Counted from the first letter of the stretch, positions 11,578-22,745 are shown. The stretch: 64,000 nt of DNA from Argyresthia goedartella (GCA_949825045.1 OX463814.1:33498383-33562382); one strand, 5' to 3'. The notes: generated from the letters alone by a model not told the origin. Numbers and translations are program-made.

Positions 11578-11684
11578 GGCTGGTTTCACCACATGCTGAT
11601 AAAGCCTATCTGTCAAATAACGCCATACAAAAATCTAAGTTTAACTGGCAGATAGGCTTCATCAGCAGTGGTGAAACCGGCCCT
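11578..11684. mobile_element. 107-bp hairpin MITE
   Basis: Nearly the whole element is two inverted halves: the left starts ggctggtttcaccac, the right ends gtggtgaaaccggccct, and both continue with 'gcctatctg'. Flanking 'taa' on each side is compatible with a 3-bp target-site duplication of the PIF/Harbinger type, but that class is a guess. Confidence 0.7.
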
Positions 11685-11756
11685 TAATCTAGAATAAATA
11701 TTTGGTCTGATCAATAATAATTAAAAAAAAGTATCTAAAAAAAAACATCACCATGC

Positions 11757-11845
11757 TTTTTCCCTCCTTGATAGAGGATCGAACTCAATACCTCAAAGTC
11801 ATTAGTCTGGCATCTAACCCGTTGGGCTATCGTCCACTCTGTAGG
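11757..11845 (-). repeat. tRNA-like SINE head
   Basis: On the minus strand, 'atagcccaacgggttagatg' is followed by 'gagttcgatcctctatc', matching A and B boxes. The acceptor stem is missing. It may belong to the same family as 9877-9948. Confidence 0.5.
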
Positions 11846-12049
11846 AAGCGGTAAAAACTAGTCTTATATTCAACGAAGACACATAGTGATTGTATGCTCA
11901 GACAGTATTATAATATCTGTGACTGTGCTGTGACGACCAATGTAACGCACACACATTCAAGTCAGCGATTCGTGTCGCAACGTTACGCACACAAAGAGTG
12001 GCATTTGTGTGCCCTGCAAACCGAACTTCTTTGCCGATTGTACATAATA

Positions 12050-12390
12050 TAGGCACAGATATTGCTTCTGGCCCCACACTAGGATACCCTGTATCGTAGG
12101 AACAACAAACAGTGACGTCACACACATATAAACATCCAAGACCTGTAATTTTTTTTTTTCCTTATCCCCAGCCATAGACCCAGCTTATCACTCCATCTCT
12201 TCCTGGGTCGGCCAGGAGTGGAGGGAGACCGCTCAGGATCGGATAGAGTGGAAGAGGGGTAGCGAGGCCTTTGCCCAGCAGTGGGACATGGTGGGCTCGT
12301 AATAATAATAATAATATCCCCAGCCAGGATCGAACCCGAGACCTCTTGCGCGGTGGGCAGAGCCACAACCACAGCGCCACAGAGGTCGTC
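12050..12390 (-). mobile_element. SINE family 1, interrupted
   Basis: The minus-strand SINE has its head at 12316-12390 (with the 'gggttcgatcctgg' B box) and its body and tail at 12050-12174. It is split by a 140-bp insertion (12175-12314) flanked by a direct repeat of SINE sequence, so the insertion came later than the SINE. Confidence 0.8.
12175..12314 (+). mobile_element. RTE-like LINE 3' fragment inside a SINE
   Basis: The plus strand encodes GQEWRETAQDRIEWKRGSEA then FAQQW. This is the 'W...AQDR..W...GEAY.QQW' C-terminus typical of RTE-like LINE proteins, and a stop and a (TAA)n tail follow. The 12-bp sequence tatccccagcca is present on both sides (12163-12174 and 12315-12326) and is the target-site duplication. 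Heavily 5'-truncated. Confidence 0.8.
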
Positions 12391-12424
12391 AAAAAATCTA
12401 ATTTAATTTCATTATCGGGGTGCC

Positions 12425-12550
12425 CAGCCTTAATCGCACCTTAACCGAATCCCGTTATGAGGTATCGCGATTCTGAACCTCATGCTATGCTAATAAAATT
12501 CAAAAACGATTACGGAAAATGGCATTGCCAAAAATTCACGGTAAAGGAGA
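12425..12550 (+). repeat. Dispersed repeat, 'aatcccgttaggag' family, copy 1
   Basis: Shares 'gaatcccgttatgaggtatc', 'aataaaattcaaaa' and 'ggtaaaggagag' with 13555-13680, and most of these with 59845-59955. Non-coding and of unknown class. Confidence 0.55.
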
Positions 12551-13554
12551 GGTTACGCTTGTCTCATATAATACTAAGCATGTGAAAAGGGGGAATATTT
12601 GTTCATTTATGTTCTAATTACTCGCTTCCATCTCATTGTATTATAAGTTCCCGTGGCATCCAACATGCCTACAGCAGAGGGTTTTAATTAAGCTCTTTTG
12701 TGTGACCTACTTAAAAGACTTTTCACGCATGTTGGTTGAGCTGTTCTACTTATATTACTTATGAGTTTCGTTGCTTTAACGTTAGGCTTTTGACTTTATA
12801 CGTGTCTTACCGAATACGTTGTGATGGGAACGTTTTAAATTAGTAATAAAATGTGTCTTTAGGGCTTTTCCTCAATTTTGTGCCTTCTGTTGTTAACTGT
12901 ACTTTGACTCAAAGTCTCGAGCTACTTAAACATAGTGAGTTTAATTAGTTCATAGCGGTCCAACAACTGAGGTTAAGTTCGCCAATATAACTTGCTTTTA
13001 TAGATTTCATTGTAAGTGTATAAATTATCTTTCGAGACCTTGGAAATTTTAGTGTTGATTTGTTGCTCGTTAGCACTACCCAGGGAGACCGTGCCGGGCT
13101 GTGGGATCCAAGTATTTCCTGAGGACAGAAAGAAAGAAAGAAAGTAAGTCAACTTTGACAATTCATAATGTGTAAAGGATTGTAAAAGTTGATCCGAGAT
13201 TGTACCTACTGCCAGATGAACATGCGATAATAGTAGATAGAAGAATCATTTATTCCTTATTACGAGGTACATAATCTGCTTCTCTTTCAGCTACTGAAAA
13301 AAAGTAGGTGAAAAATAAAAGTTGGGAAAGTTTACATTCCCGCCTTTTTTATATAATTCTTTATGGACAGTATTTTTTAAGCCCAGCACACACATCACTT
13401 CACACGCAAACTTTGTAACTCCATACGGCGGTCAGGTTAGCCAACCGAACGCATTGTAAGCCTATGCTTTTACTTTTAGTAACTGGCCATATGTTCTTTG
13501 GTTGTGCGATAAAAAAAAACAGAGCAGTAAAGGATTTCCATACATTTTTTCTGC
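12551..13554. other. Non-coding with a (GAAA)n tract
   Basis: A short (AGAA)n tract lies at 13126-13144. No gene or other repeat was recognised. Confidence 0.45.
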
Positions 13555-13680
13555 TCTTAACCGTACCTATATCGAATCCCGTTAGGAGGCATTGCGATTT
13601 TGAAACTTTGCCATGGAAATAAAATTCAAAACCTAAAGGTAAATTGCATTTCTACTAAATTTATGGTAAAAGAGAGTTTA
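13555..13680 (+). repeat. Dispersed repeat, 'aatcccgttaggag' family, copy 2
   Basis: Same orientation as copy 1, about 1.1 kb away. It has 'gaatcccgttaggaggcatt' and the 'taaaattcaaaa' block. Confidence 0.55.
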
Positions 13681-13885
13681 AATAGCAAAGTGCCGCGTTG
13701 TGTGGATTTGTAGTGCAGTTATGATATAATTGCAGCGTGGTTGGAAGAAAAGTATATTGACCATGCTATGAAAACTTATGTGATTTGGCGTTTGTCGCAC
13801 AAAGTCACGACAATCAACGTCAAATCGCATTCAATAACTTAGCGAGTCAATGTACCTTATTGCACGTTTATCTGGCAGTAGCTTG

Positions 13886-14150
13886 ACAACCCGAATAGCC
13901 GAGTCGGTAGTGACCCTGCCTTCGAAACCAAGGGTCCCGGGTTCGAGTCCCGGTGGGGGCAAATATTTGTTTGATGAGAACGGATATTTATACACTAGCC
14001 ATGGTTGTTTATCTTTCTTAGTATAATATTTATCTATATACGTATGTGTATCGTTGTCTAGTACCCAAGATATAGGGAATCCTGGTTTGGGGTTATATCA
14101 ATGTGTGTAAATAGTGTCCAAGGTATTATTATTATTATAGAAGCTACCTA
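13886..14150 (+). mobile_element. tRNA-derived SINE, family 2
   Basis: Plus-strand copy of the element at 3664-3918. It has head 'tagccgagtcggtagtgacc', B box 'gggttcgagtcccgg', body 'tacccaagatatagggaatc', and a terminal (ATT)n tail. Confidence 0.85.
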
Positions 14151-14764
14151 TACCTTATAGCTCTCTATGCCTTTTTGATGCCAGCAATTGGTCTTTTTAA
14201 CTCAGCGTGGTGACACGAATTGAAACCAAGCATTGGTCGGTTAGTTTCACACGTTGAACGCCCACACAAAATGTGTAGGTACTTCGTCTTCCGCAAGCGT
14301 CGTCCAACATTGACCGCAGTGGCATCCAACGCAAGCAAGTCCTTTGTCCATCAATAGGTATAACTAGGTATTACTCATATAGATCTGATCGTCAATAACG
14401 TAGACAGCTTATGAAACGCCTGCTGTCATGCAAAATAACAAAATTACTATTTCGAATGAAAGGGCTAGAAACCAGTTGCTATGTAGCAGAAGTCAATAGG
14501 CTTCCACAAAAGGTTGTATCAAAAGAATTAACAAGATATAATCAATCACAGGCAAGTTTTAAATTATAGTTGTGCGCTTGCCCTGCTGTCGAAGTAGTTG
14601 CTAAGTAATTGGATGTCTGGCTTTATTTATGCCCTTTTTTACGGTAGGACATGTGTGAGGTTACCCACGGGCAAATTACGGCCGATAACCTCTTCAGGAT
14701 ATCCTTATATAGGTAAGACCGATGACGGGTTATTGGTTCCACAATCTTTTATGATTGGTATAAG
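14151..14764. other. Non-coding, nothing recognised
   Basis: No repeat shared with the rest of the window and no gene. The frame starting at 14598 runs into a LINE tail. Confidence 0.45.
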
Positions 14765-14945
14765 TCTAAGCAACATCTACCTTTCCTATCCATCCAAGGT
14801 TTACTGGAAGAAATATCTTGTCAGATATAAGCTCGCTTTTGGACGTGATTTTTCTATAATATAAGTCATCCTCTATGTCTGATTTGTGAGATATCCAATC
14901 TAAGGCTGTTTTGTGAAGCGTAATTAAGAAACTATGAATGACGGA
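14765..14945 (+). mobile_element. LINE 3' tail fragment
   Basis: Has 'ggtttactggaagaaatatc', then 'agatataagctcgctttt', and ends 'aattaagaaactatga'. A diverged copy of the 2860-3015 tail. Confidence 0.6.
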
Positions 14946-17217
14946 GTGAGGATGATATCAATATTGTGGTCAATTTTCATCCTGGCTCGATGTTAACAAT
15001 ATTACGACTTTTACCTCAAAATTATGCCCTATGCCTACGCTATGATGAATAATGGTAAAAAATATATTTGATTATTTGTAAAATTAACCTAACTTAATGA
15101 AGTCTCCAGTTTGATCCTGAAGTATTAGCCAACAAGGTTTAGAATCTCCTCGGCCGGCCTTCTGTATAATTACGCTTTTGTTTCTGCGCAGGTTCTTTTG
15201 TTCGTGAGCAAAATGGAAAGGAAAACAATAGAACAGAAGACAAGGGAAGCAAACAATGATGTCTGATATCCACGGAGCCTGCGAAGTGAAGGGTTTTTAC
15301 TCGCCGGGATCAAAAATCGACATGCGCAGAGATTTTTCTGCTTATCGTGTTCATTCTTAAATTGCCTGGTCATGGAGGTTGAAACAAAAGGGCTCAACTC
15401 AAAATGAACTCAGCTCAACGAATGAAAACTAATTGACATTTGAGTTACTCAATTGCGACATAGAGATATACTTTTTGAGGTGTAGTCTTATAAATTTATA
15501 TAAACGTCGTAAGATCTGTAAATGTTATAAAAATGTTACATTCATAATTTACTATAATTTTATTTCCAAACAACCCGTTGTAGAGCCTTCCCCTTAGCCC
15601 AGTCTTCATTAATATCCAACATCAGTAAAAAGTTGCTTAGAAATATTATGTTTCCAATTACACTGAACTTTCTGTTATAATGCGATTCAGGGCGAAGTTA
15701 CCTCTCCCTTTACCTTTTTAGGTACTGCACTTTACATTACACTTATAGAAATGTTCCAACTGGATAATTCCGAAGACGCTCGCCCGAAGATAATTTTTCA
15801 TCTCCCAGACATAATGCTCGATTAACACTCCATAACGGTCAACCGGAAACGCAAGCGCCATGTTGGCGGGAAGATAGCGGAAATATATTGCCGGAAGTTG
15901 GCGGCCATTATTCAGGAAAGGCAGCTTCCGGTGTCACTTCGTAAGTGCTCTTATTTCGAGCTTCGGTTCCATAGGTGAGGATATAGTAGGGAGATTAGCT
16001 GATTAGGTGGAGATGAGGGTCTTTATTTTCCGTATATTCTTAATGTATGGATAGATAATGAATAATTGATTGAATTAATTAATGTATCTTCATTTTAGAC
16101 ACGTTGTTCATAGTATTTATTTTATGACGTTGTTTTGAAGAGGGAACTTAACTTAGTTAGCGTAGACTTTAGATACATTTAGTATGATGTATAAAAATAT
16201 ATACAAACGATTTTATATGATTCAGATGTATGAAACAGTGTATAATTAAAATATCTTAAAAAAATACAAAATATAACATTTGTTTCCCAATTGAATGATA
16301 CTTAAATCAGTATCTTCAGTGAATTTCTGCCTGTAAAAATATTAAGAGTGCAGTTTAAATAGTTAAATAGGAGTGGAAAATTTATATTTCTAGCCCCCCC
16401 TTCATTTGCAGCACCGTGATTGGTACATGCTACAAGCTTTAAGAGCGATACAGTAATACAGTGATTGTACTTCCATAAAATAAACCTTAATAAACTGCTT
16501 TTCTCTGAAGCATCTTGCGGATATATCGAGGTAAATCTTATGTGGGTTGTTATTAGTTACAAATTTTCTGGACAGACTCATCAATAGCGCTTAGGTGGAT
16601 TAAGATACAACCGAAGGTACTGAAAGCTTCTGTTGGTAATAAAATAAGAATTCATGAACTCACCGACTGAGGAATGTAGAGCCATGTAACCACATAAATA
16701 AACCCAGCCGATCTCGCTTCCAGACGTGAAGAACCAAGCCAAATTGAATCATCAAGTTTGTGGTGGCAGGGACCATCCTTCATTAATAATGATAAATCAT
16801 GCTGACCACGGACTTTCGACCAGACATAATGAGGTTTATAAATAACTGCAGACAACCTGAAAAAATTAAGATTACTTATATATACAGGCTGTGCGCTGTA
16901 TCCGGTTAATTTCACAGACGGCGCATAGCAACTTGTATTATTTAAGTGAAACCAATACTCATTTTCTGTTTGAATAGTTAGGTTTGTTTGGTCACAACTT
17001 TATAATATAACCTGGAGCCGAAGCGAAGTAGAGCGGCGGGAGACGAACCCGTGTAGTTAAGTATAAATAAGGTGTAAAATATTGCTGAACTTAGTTGGTT
17101 TGGGATGAAAATGTATTTTTTGTCTATAACTTTTAATTCAATTTGGTAAACAGCTAACCATAAGCCAAACTTAAGTTAATACGTTTGGCTTATTAAATAA
17201 ATTTCTGAAAAGTAAAA
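14946..17217. other. Non-coding, long unexplained stretch
   Basis: Mostly AT-rich. The part 15790-15950 is richer in G+C ('cgccatgttggcgggaagat', 'gttggcggccattattcagg') and is unexplained. A minus-strand frame at 16652-16915 (87 codons) shows no recognisable domain. Confidence 0.4.
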
Positions 17218-17295
17218 AGAGACCTTGGTCTAATGGGTTTTATGCTTGCTTCTCACACATGAGATGCAGGTTCGATTTCTGACCATATACCAATG
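17218..17295 (+). repeat. tRNA-like SINE head
   Basis: An A-box-like 'ccttggtctaatgggtttta' and 'gcaggttcgatttctg' are spaced as in tRNA-derived elements. It is followed within 90 bp by the repeat at 17378-17490, which may be its body. Confidence 0.45.
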
Positions 17296-17377
17296 AGATA
17301 ATTAATTTATCTTAAGTACATTATACGGACGTTCTAACGGTAATGGAAAAACATCGCGAGGAAACCTTCATTACTCC

Positions 17378-17490
17378 ATAGCTTGCGGTGATGGGCTAGC
17401 CCCCTGTCACGCAAAATGGAGTATTGAATAACTGGCTCAAAGTGGGCACAATTGTGCATCTGTCACCCCGTATGGGAAAAGGCGTGAAAG
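17378..17490 (+). repeat. Dispersed repeat, 'acgcaaaatggagtattgaa' family
   Basis: Copy of 5860-5985: 'cacgcaaaatggagtattga' followed by 'agtgggcacaattgtg' and 'accccgtatgggaaaaggcg', with a (TATGT)n-like tail. Confidence 0.55.
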
Positions 17491-17781
17491 TATGTTATGT
17501 TATATTATATTTTAGTAAATCAGAACTCTTATTCAATATCTTCAAACCACTGCAAAATCGTCATGTCAAATGACAGATAGCGTTTGGCAAAGCTATCACA
17601 CTTCCACAATTGGTCGATTTCGGTAGTTAGGGTTAACATTTAAATAACTGTAATAATGACATGATTTGCACATGATTTGCAAATTGCACATTTTGGCCTT
17701 CCTGTGACTTTTCAGGCGTGTTTCATCGTCAACAGTGCCTTTGCAGTTGCATTCATGTACTATTTTAGAAGATGGCCTTGA

Positions 17782-17976
17782 TTGTCAGAAGACAGATTCC
17801 GTAGCCTCCTTATCGTGCATATGGACGACATTCAAAGCCTGACCGGGGAGGAACAAATGAGACTTGAAGTCGGCTTTAATAACGTAATAGGGAGGCAGTT
17901 GCTCACGTGCGAAGGAGATACTTGGTACCTACAGCCCTGCACGTCCTCCCGGGTAGTGCTAAGGAGCAACAAATGA
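17782..17976 (+). CDS. Unrecognised 64-codon frame
   Basis: I do not recognise this protein. It reads MSEDRFRSLLIVHMDDIQSL then TGEEQMRLEVGFNNVIGR and ends shortly after TWYLQPCTSSRV. The composition is mixed and protein-like, and base composition is richer in G+C than the flanks. A 'ctattttag' that could be a splice acceptor lies 17 bases upstream. No neighbouring exon was found. It could be an isolated exon, a transposon remnant or chance; I lean towards a remnant. Confidence 0.15.
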   Translation: MSEDRFRSLLIVHMDDIQSLTGEEQMRLEVGFNNVIGRQLLTCEGDTWYLQPCTSSRVVLRSNK

Positions 17977-17979
17977 ACA

Positions 17980-18599
17980 CTAAAATTTCCAGGTTCTCGA
18001 AAGAGAACCTGTCCAAATACAGAGAAACATAAACAAAAAAATGACATTGGCGAAATTAACCTAGATGTTAGACCGCCATTAATTAAGAAAAAAATATATA
18101 CAACGTAATAACGTTATGACTTGGTGAATTATTAAGCAAGCCTTTTGTTTCTGCAGCAGGTGTAACAACCGAATGCGCATACTTCCGCACGCATTATCTT
18201 ACACTTTATCCTATAAACTTGCACCCAAAATATATACAATTTGAGCGGAATAACTCGCCAGCCAGTCCCCCGCGACTTGTCGCGTGGCTAATGACGGGAA
18301 CTACTCGTCGTGTCACGTGACTGACACGTGCCTCGTGCTGAGACGGGATTGCCAGTCTAACGCAAATTGGCGGTAGTTATCAATGGCGCGATTTTTTGTG
18401 CCGTCACGAAATCTGTAACAGGTACGCGAAAATACTAAATATTATATCGGCATCACTGGGTATCTGCCAGACTGTTTGTGAAAGGGCTTGACTCTATGAT
18501 ACTATGGTGAAAATATTAAATATTTTATTTAATTTATTTATTTAATTTATTGCTGGGTATTTTCGGGCTTTCCATATATCTTTATGTTTAAACGATTAC
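17980..18599. other. Non-coding, nothing recognised
   Basis: Includes 'ggaactactcgtcgtgtcac' with clustered CACGTG-like motifs at 18313-18333, but nothing that can be assigned a role. Confidence 0.4.
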
Positions 18600-18920
18600 C
18601 AAAAACGCACCTATTTTACTACCAATAAATTTGAAATGACTGCCACAATGGATAAATGTCCACCAAATTGTTTTTGGATAAATGATCACCAAACTTCTTT
18701 TTGTGTTTTGTGTACTTAAGTTTATGATTTAAGTATTTTTTATTGTTTTTACATGTTCAACCTAACACGAAGGATAAAAGGGGCTTCGCTTCGCTCACCC
18801 CCTTTACCCTTCACCTAAGCTACTGCAGTATTGTGCCCTGATATTTCTTGCAACTTTTGGTGTTCATTTATCAATTTTGGGTAGGAAAAAAATATTTTGG
18901 TGATCATTATCTTTAAATAT
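18600..18920 (-). repeat. Dispersed ~300 bp repeat, copy 2
   Basis: Inverted relative to 4905-5165. The core is 'ttcaacctaacacgaaggat' and 'ggggcttcgcttcgctcacc'. Both sides carry 'tttggtgatcattt'-like sequence (near 18680 and 18890), supporting short inverted ends. Confidence 0.6.
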
Positions 18921-19423
18921 CCTGTTCTTCCAGTATATGTATGGTAGGTCTTCAAGTATCTGCCTTTTGGATAAAGTTTTCACTTTATTTTAATGCTCAG
19001 CTCTTCTTTTTTTAAAATATCAATCAACGATATCCCACAGAGTAAGCTGCAGTTTTTTTCACGATCTTTTAGAAGCACCAAACTCAAAACCCGGTCCTCT
19101 ACACTACAAAAAGCCCACCCCTTTCAAATATTGGTTTTTGTCCAACGCAGCTGAGAGCAAACCCGTGTTTTTCCATCCGCTCCCATTCACACGAGTCGCC
19201 ATATCTTACGCATTGCTTTCACCATGACGTTTTATAGTGCCACATCATTACTGAATAGAAAACATAACAATGCTCAAAATTTCGAAGGCGTCAAATATAA
19301 CTAAACTCTGTTCATTCCTTTATTTAACTTTTGACGTTTCCTTATTGCGTACATAATATGCAATATTTTTCAATGCACTTGTCAAAAATTTATGGGATTT
19401 GAGCTGTCAAAAGTTAAGCCATT
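18921..19423. other. Non-coding, nothing recognised
   Basis: AT-rich; no repeat or gene found. Confidence 0.4.
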
Positions 19424-19805
19424 CGCTGAATAGATTGTAATTAACTTAACTGAGAGCTGGAAATCCGAGAGTTCTTGTCCGGTGGCCTCTTAGGTCCTTA
19501 TATACACGAATCTGGAAAGAAACTATGGCTACAGAGGAAACGAATCACAAACGAGTCCTCAGCTAGAAGCTTCGTGTGAAGACTATTTAATTCGCTGAAT
19601 AGACTGTAATTAAATGACAGCTGGTAATCCGAGAGTTCTTGTCCTATTGCCTATTAGCCCAGAGGTACGCGATGTTGGAAAGAAATTAAACCAATTGATA
19701 ACTAGTAACAGAGGAAACGAATAACAAACGAGTGCTTTACGCGATGTTGGAAAGAAATTAAACCAATTGATAACTAGTAACAGAGGAAACGAATAACAAA
19801 CGAGT
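19424..19805 (+). repeat. Local tandem duplications, including an exact 72-bp period
   Basis: A diverged pair of units starts at 19424 and 19590 ('attcgctgaatagactgtaa', 'atccgagagttcttgtcc'). Within the second, 68 bp starting 'tacgcgatgttggaaagaaa' at 19666 are repeated without difference at 19738, a 72-bp period. The older unit has a diverged version of the same segment near 19510. Confidence 0.8.
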
Positions 19806-20286
19806 CCTATTACTTCGTATGAATCCTATTTCATTACAAAAAAAAACACTCAATGAAAGTAGTTAGTAACTGGAGACACTGTTCAATATTTTAATGAAAG
19901 GTTTTTTTTTATTAGTCTAGTTGTGTGTGACGCCTTAAGAATCGGTCTCAGCATATTTGTAGAGGATCGCATGACAAAGAACATGAATTAATTTTCAGAC
20001 GTGTCGAACGGTAGAGTGAACACCCTCTGGGAGGTGTAGATATTCATACAATTAATGTCTCCCTAGTACATTACGCTTTTTAGCTCATTTATCAATCAAT
20101 CTCTGATCTGGGGTTGATAAAGAAATGTTGTAATGTCAACAACACGGAAGTTATTTCCGACGGCTCATGAAATTTAATGGTCTTTTGAGTAGATATTAAT
20201 TTTTAGGAATTTGTTTGTCTTGACTTGAGTGGTTAAGTTTCGACACATTAGGTCGTTATCTTTTAATTCATTGAACATTTATGTGC
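19806..20286. other. Non-coding, nothing recognised
   Basis: AT-rich; no repeat or gene found. Confidence 0.4.
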
Positions 20287-20460
20287 AGGTACATACATTA
20301 CATCTGACCCCACAGTAGGATACCCTGTGTCGTGGGAAACAGAAACAGCGACATCACACACATATAAATATCCAAGACCTGTTTTTTTTTCTCTCTGTTA
20401 TCCCAAGCCGGCGATCGAACCCGGGACCTCTCGCATGGCAGGGAAAGCCCACAACCGCAG

Positions 20461-21530
20461 GGTTTGTGTCCTCTGATCCCGGGATCATATCAATGTAGCA
20501 ACCTATCCTGACGAATTGTGTCCACTGACCCCGGGATCATATCAATGTAGCAACCTATCCCGACGATTTGTGTCCACTGACCCCGGGATCATATCAATGT
20601 AGCAACCTATCCCAACGATTTGTGTCCACTGACCCCGGGATCATATCAATGTAGCAACATTTCCCGACGATTTGTGTCCACTGATCCCGAGATCATATCA
20701 ATGTAGCAACCTATCCCGACGATTTATGTCCACTGATCCCGGGATCATATCAATGTAGCAACCTATCCCGACGATTTGTGTCCACTGACCCCGGGATCAT
20801 ATCAATGTAGCAACCTATCCCGACGATTTGTGTTCACTGATCCCGAGATCATATCAATGTAGCAACCTATCCCGACGATTTGTGTCCACTGATCCCGGGA
20901 TCATATCAATGTAGCAACCTATCCCGACGATTTGTGTCCACTGATCTCGGGATCATATCAATGTAGCAACCTATCCCGACGACATGTGTCCACTGATGCC
21001 GGGATCATATCAATGTAGCAACCTATCCCGACGACTTGTGTCCACTGATGCCGGGATCATATCAATGTAGCAACCTATCCCGACGACTTGTGTCCACTGA
21101 TGCCGGGATCAAATCAATGTAGCAACCTATCCCGACGATTTGTGTCCACTGATCCCGGGATCATATCAATTTAGCAACCTATCCCGACGATTTGTGTCCA
21201 CTGATCCCGGGATCATATCAATGTAGCAACCTATCCCGACGATTTGTGTCCACTGAACCCGGGATCATATCAATGTAGCAACCTATCCCGACGATTTGTG
21301 TCCACTGATCCCGGGATCATATCAATGTTATCCCGACGATTTGTGTCCACTGATCCCAGGATCATATCAATGTAGCAACTTATCCCGACGATTTGTGTCC
21401 ACTGATCCCGGGATCATATCAATGTAGCAACCTATCCCGACGATTTGTGTCCACTAATCCCGGGATCATATCAATGTAGCAACCTATCCCAACGATTTGT
21501 GTCCACTGTTTGTGTATCCCGACGATATCC
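20461..21530 (+). repeat. 52-bp minisatellite, 20 copies
   Basis: The unit is tttgtgtccactgatcccgg, gatcatatcaatgtagcaac, ctatcccgacga (52 bp). I count 20 copies of the 'gatcatatcaatgt' core; one, near 21330, is shortened. Each unit has a 12-bp palindrome GATCCCGGGATC at its centre. Variants are clustered: units 4-6 and 7-9 repeat the same order (ACCCCGGG, ATCCCGAG, ATCCCGGG), and units 11-13 all have ATGCCGGG. Confidence 0.95.
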
Positions 21531-22014
21531 CGTTGTTCAGAAACACGACACCTAACTTTATTTTATTTACTATTTTGAGAAATAATATAATGACTGACAG
21601 ATCTGATATATTTTTTCTAAACAGTTTCAAAATCTAACCAAAGGCTATAAAATATAAAATTTCGAAAGTAAAATATTTATGTCTTGTAATTTTTTTATTT
21701 CTTACGATTGCAACGCAGTGAGGTGCGTCAAGCGGCGTCACTCAACTTCTCAGTGTGTTGTTATCGTGAGACTACGCTTTATGGTTCATATATTGTAGAC
21801 TAAAATAAAAATCCCTTTGAATGTCCCTCATGAAATCAGCTTCGATAAAATTGATAAAATGATTAATCTTTTTTTCGTATCGCTTTACAGTGGGATCCGT
21901 GGACACAACAATAATTATTTTTTATGTGGAATCTGATCCTGGGATCAGTCGACACAAATCGGCGGGATCAGTTTCTACATTGATCTGACTCCGGGATCGG
22001 TGGACACAAAACCC
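20461..22014. mobile_element. TIR element carrying a minisatellite
   Basis: The left end begins ggtttgtgtcc and the right end, read inward, begins gggttttgtgtcc. About 86 bp at the right end (21929-22014) is an inverted, diverged copy of the first one and a half minisatellite units. Eight bases flank each side: aaccgcag (20453-20460) and aacagcag (22015-22022), 7 of 8 matching, which would suit an 8-bp target-site duplication of the hAT type. The middle (21531-21884) is AT-rich without coding capacity, so the element is nonautonomous. Confidence 0.6.
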
Positions 22015-22045
22015 AACAGCAGTGTCACTGGTCTTAAATTTCGAA

Positions 22046-22745
22046 TCATTTAACGAACTCGTCATAGCGTCACGCTTATTAACATACGGGGTGCAGAGTC
22101 ACAGCTGTGCCCGCGTCAGCCAGTTTTCAACAGTCAATTTTGCTCCATTCATTAACTAGTCCATAATAATGTGGGTGAAATCCCGATCCCGAAAAGGTTA
22201 TATACTAAGTATAATAGAACTATCCATTATAGATTCACTTGTATGCAAAGAAATGCTGTTTCACTCAAAAGTACTTATAATGTGTTCATTATTTTGACAA
22301 CCTTCTTTGAGCAAATTCGACCTTGCCGTGATACTTGAATAGTCGCCAGCAAAGTTGTATGGAAATTAATTGCTGGTGAGTTTTAACCTGCAGCAAATTC
22401 CTGTGAAAATCCATTATTTTCATGTTTTGTCAAAAATATTTATCACAATTTGGCTGTGTTAGTACAGGCAGCCTCGCAAAAAAGGCTTAGCTTAGCTACG
22501 CCCTCGGCCTTTAAGCTTGGTCATCATTGCAGCCTTTACTGTTCCGCGTTGTGTAGGCCTAGCTGCGCTCTCGGCCACCAACACTGCTGCCAGCAAGGCA
22601 GTCATTATAGACCGCGGCACTAATATACTATAAACCGGAGTGCTGACATTTTCACCAACATTAACTATGGCATGACAACTGGGCACAACCGTACCTCTGC
22701 CTCCCCATCTGGGAAAAGGGGTGACGCTATGGTTATTTGATTTAT
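22046..22745. other. Non-coding with small repeat pieces
   Basis: 22681-22735 ('acctctgcctccccatctgg', 'gggaaaaggggtgacgctat') is a fragment of the repeat family seen at 5860 and 17378, and 22068-22110 is a related scrap. 22480-22620 is G+C-rich with alanine-rich minus-strand reading but no recognisable domain. Confidence 0.4.

Larger units (their letters stand above)
20287..22045 (-). mobile_element. SINE family 1 split by a TIR element
   Basis: Body, tail and B box of a minus-strand SINE family 1 lie at 20287-20460. The sequence then breaks at 'cacaaccgcag', where intact copies continue 'cgccacagaggtcgt'. After the 1,554-bp insertion, 22015-22045 continues with a diverged version of that end ('agcagtgtcactggtctt'). 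Confidence 0.65.

Noticed and set aside
20461..21530. CRISPR-like array
   Set aside because: Repeat units are directly adjacent without unique spacers, and the context is a eukaryotic transposon. It is a minisatellite.
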